A stretch of 6,792 nt of DNA from Rickettsia endosymbiont of Bryobia graminum. Lineage in GTDB: Bacteria; Pseudomonadota; Alphaproteobacteria; Rickettsiales; Rickettsiaceae. Where the stretch lies: contig JAJIYR010000079.1 in the NCBI GenBank assembly GCA_020881085.1, positions 1 to 6,792 of the forward strand, written 5' to 3'. A model generated the notes under the pieces. That model did no database searches and was not told where the DNA came from. It saw nothing but the letters and a program-made list of their open reading frames with translations. Below, one piece after another: positions 5,678-6,792 of the stretch (position 1 is the stretch's first letter; each line of letters begins with the position of its first letter). The translations under genes and the position numbers were made by a program.

Positions 5678-6148
5678 ATGTTTTGTAAGATAACTTGTAT
5701 AATATTAGCTATACTGCCAATTATAGCTAATGCTGAAAATAAAAAACTACCTATACCGCGTTTTGCTTCCATTAAGTCTAATGAAGTTAATTCTCGAGTT
5801 GGTCCTACTGTAAAATCCCCTATAGAATGGGTCTTTGTTAAAAAAGGAGAGCCAGTTGAAATTACTGCAGAATATGGACAATGGAGACAAATACGTGATG
5901 TTACAGGAGAGGGGGGATGGGTACATTCAAGTGTGCTATCTGGAAAAAGATCAGTCATTATCAAAAGTTCTGGTGTAGTAGATCTTACAAAAATTCCTGA
6001 TGACAAAAATAGAGTTGTTGCAAAAGTATCCAGTGATGTTCGTTGTTTGTTAAATAAATGTCAGAATAATCATTGTCAGGTGCGTTGTCAAAATAAAACT
6101 GGCTGGTTACCGAAAACAATTTTATGGGGAGTATATAAAAAAGAATAA
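5678..6148 (+). CDS. exported SH3-domain protein (COG3807-like)
   Basis: This 156-aa protein has a signal peptide: MFCK, hydrophobic core TCIILAILPII, likely cleavage after ANA at residues 17-19. Two bacterial SH3-like units follow. The first, about 28-90, contains EVNSRVGPTVKSPIEWVF, GQWRQIRD and EGGWVHSSVLSGKR. The second, about 97-153, contains VDLTKIP and CQVRCQNKTGWLPKTILWGVY. This is the layout of a family common in alphaproteobacteria, where such proteins are presumed to act in the periplasm, perhaps on peptidoglycan; the actual role is unknown. The second unit has four cysteines (123, 128, 133, 137). The usual family pattern, as I recall it, has about two here, so two disulfides or a metal site are possible. 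The ATG lies 2 nt after the antiporter stop, indicating translational coupling; no separate Shine-Dalgarno sequence is obvious. A perfect palindrome starts directly after its stop codon. Confidence 0.85.
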   Translation: MFCKITCIILAILPIIANAENKKLPIPRFASIKSNEVNSRVGPTVKSPIEWVFVKKGEPVEITAEYGQWRQIRDVTGEGGWVHSSVLSGKRSVIIKSSGVVDLTKIPDDKNRVVAKVSSDVRCLLNKCQNNHCQVRCQNKTGWLPKTILWGVYKKE

Positions 6149-6174
6149 TAATGAAAAACAATTGTTTTTCATTA
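6149..6174. terminator. 26-bp perfect palindrome, probable bidirectional terminator
   Basis: The 13-base arms (6149-6161 and 6162-6174) are exact reverse complements without a spacer; the centre is CAATTG. Each arm carries five As or Ts (GAAAAAC / GTTTTTC), giving a hairpin with an A-rich 5' side and a U-rich 3' side in both directions. It begins on the base after the SH3 gene stop and lies 25 bp from the stop of the convergent truncated gene at 6200, the position expected for a shared terminator. The stem is AT-rich, and the T-run lies inside the stem rather than after it. Confidence 0.55.
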
Positions 6175-6199
6175 GGAATTAGGTTAGTAATTGTATTTC

Positions 6200-6280
6200 T
6201 TACTCAACTTTAATCTTTAATAATGAAATTATGACAGCTGCTATAACAAATCCTAGGTACCAATATACTGAATAAAAGTA
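6200..6280 (-). pseudogene. C-terminal stub of a membrane protein cut by the IS200/IS605 element
   Basis: On the minus strand, 26 codons ending in TAA (6200-6202) read YFYSVYWYLGFVIAAVIISL and then a short charged tail, LKIKVE. An aromatic-rich start, one clear membrane-spanning segment and a charged end are typical of the last helix of a multi-span transporter, for example of the MFS type. That assignment is a guess from composition, not a motif match. The frame has no start and runs directly into the hairpin at the end of the transposon (6280-6306), so the gene was probably interrupted by the insertion. The rest, if it survives, should lie beyond the right edge of the window on the minus strand. 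Confidence 0.45.
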
Positions 6281-6306
6281 ATACCCGCCGCAAGCAGCGG
6301 GGTATT
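6280..6306. repeat. IS right-end hairpin, also terminator-like
   Basis: AATACCCGC (6280-6288) pairs with GCGGGGTATT (6297-6306) with one bulged base. The loop is CGCAAGCA. On the plus strand two more Ts follow, so it would also work as an intrinsic terminator for plus-strand transcription coming from the SH3 operon. It directly abuts the tnpA stop codon at 6307. Confidence 0.65.
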
Positions 6307-6750
6307 TTAGAAGAAAGCTAGCTGATGATCCTCATGCAGTTTCTTATATTCCATGCCTTGGTGTTTTACGTATTTTCCGATCATATTCTCATTCCCATGC
6401 TTACCTGCCGTACTAGTAAAATATCCATCAGTCCAAAATTCTCCACCCCATAATTGTTTCTTTACCTGTGGACACTGGCTAAATATTTGACGAGCTGTAA
6501 GACTTTTAATTGTTGTTGCTATTTTTGTTACGCTATAGGTTGGTACAGAGTGTACTAAAATATGGAGATGATCTTCATCAACCCCTATTTCTAACAATTT
6601 TATTTGATATCTCGTTTCTATCTCTAAACATACTTCGCGTAATTCGTAAGCAACTGATACATCAATCACGTCTTGACTAAATTGGTCCTTAAAGACCATG
6701 TGATACAGCAGTACCGTAACATTATGACTTTTGTGTATATATTTGCTCAA
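6307..6750 (-). CDS. tnpA: IS200/IS605-family transposase (Y1 HUH enzyme)
   Basis: This 147-aa, apparently intact single-strand transposase has the normal length of the family. It opens with the family's characteristic SKYIHKSHNVTVLLYH. The HUH metal-binding motif is His61-Leu62-His63 within DEDHLHILV, followed by VPTYSVTKIATTIKSLTAR and KKQLWGGEFWTDGYF (98-111). The nucleophile is Tyr127 in MIGKYVKHQG. The enzyme nicks and joins DNA strands through a 5'-phosphotyrosine link at hairpin-marked ends. The start is TTG at 6748-6750: the in-frame codons before it lead to a stop five codons upstream, and the SKYIH sequence begins right there. The overlapping GGCGG, 1 nt upstream, is part of the end hairpin and is too close to act as a normal ribosome binding site. 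A TTG start inside hairpin context probably keeps expression low. The element lies downstream of and opposite to the SH3 operon. Confidence 0.93.
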   Translation of the reverse strand: MSKYIHKSHNVTVLLYHMVFKDQFSQDVIDVSVAYELREVCLEIETRYQIKLLEIGVDEDHLHILVHSVPTYSVTKIATTIKSLTARQIFSQCPQVKKQLWGGEFWTDGYFTSTAGKHGNENMIGKYVKHQGMEYKKLHEDHQLAFF

Positions 6751-6751
6751 T

Positions 6752-6777
6752 CCGCCATATTACGTCGAAAGCGGCGG
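6752..6777. repeat. IS left-end hairpin overlapping the tnpA leader
   Basis: CCGCC (6752-6756) and GGCGG (6773-6777) form a five-pair all-GC stem around a 16-nt loop. A plus-strand inner alternative, CGTCG/CGGCG around AAAG, is also possible. It sits 1 nt from the tnpA start codon, so in tnpA mRNA it would fold over the initiation region. Confidence 0.5.
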
Positions 6778-6792
6778 GGAATATATCCAAAA

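Larger units (their letters stand above)
6280..6779 (-). mobile_element. IS200/IS605-family element, tnpA only
   Basis: The element is a single tnpA flanked by subterminal hairpins, with no tnpB in the window. That fits the IS200-like group, which moves as single-stranded DNA and leaves no target duplication. The right-end hairpin, downstream of tnpA, is at 6280-6306. The left-end hairpin, upstream of tnpA, is at 6752-6777. Both ends share a motif read on the plus strand as GC(A/G)GCGGGG(T/A)AT (6294-6305 and 6771-6782). The exact cleavage sites cannot be set from one copy. The left end may extend to or past the window edge. Confidence 0.7.

Noticed and set aside
5596..6006. Open minus-strand frame of 136 codons across the kef/SH3 junction
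   Set aside because: Antisense to two recognised genes; the protein has no family resemblance.
1..6792. CRISPR array, tRNA, rRNA, riboswitch or defence system
   Set aside because: No regularly spaced repeats, no cloverleaf or rRNA-like stretches and no defence-gene families were seen; TnpB or its guide RNA is also absent beside the IS200-type tnpA.

Overview
The window looks like a piece of a reduced, AT-rich alphaproteobacterial genome, most likely an intracellular Rickettsiales-type endosymbiont. The evidence is indirect: low GC throughout, housekeeping genes resembling alphaproteobacterial forms (RsfS, NadD, a BolA of the IbaG type, a COG3807-like SH3 protein), decaying genes beside insertion-sequence remnants, and an IS200/IS605 transposase of a kind common in such genomes. 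The genus cannot be fixed from the sequence alone.

Left part (1-1045): a degraded zone. A minus-strand remnant of an IS630-type transposase N-terminus (about 216-320) abuts the last ~115 codons of an acetate kinase gene (381-728, plus strand). The long plus-strand frame starting at 213 is an artefact joining antisense IS sequence to the ackA tail. A small minus-strand membrane-protein candidate (723-971) and an 18-bp inverted repeat (970-1011) follow.

Middle left (1046-2363): a minus-strand class 3 lipase gene with a consensus promoter, a good ribosome binding site and recognisable catalytic motifs (GHSLG, FDSPG, GHSLKNF). Its frame is broken twice, each time by one extra base: once in an A8 run near the start and once five bases after the GHSLGAS codons. 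It is annotated as a pseudogene, although recoding or transcript slippage cannot be excluded.

Core (2364-3772): bolA (minus) and nadD (plus) diverge with only 23 bp between start codons. Each has a good promoter-like sequence inside the other's coding region, so their transcripts should overlap at the 5' ends. nadD is followed by rsfS, a commonly conserved pair linking NAD synthesis with ribosome silencing.

Right part (3936-6792): a full-length CPA2/Kef-type cation:proton antiporter with an RCK (TrkA-N) domain, followed after 2 nt by a secreted SH3-domain protein; these two are probably one operon. A perfect 26-bp palindrome then separates this operon from the convergent C-terminal stub of an unidentified membrane protein (6200-6280, minus). 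That stub stops at an intact IS200/IS605-family tnpA element (about 6280-6779).

No CRISPR array, tRNA, rRNA, defence island or clear new system was seen. The most interesting signals are the doubly frameshifted lipase with its strong promoter and neighbouring DnaA box, and the face-to-face bolA/nadD promoters.
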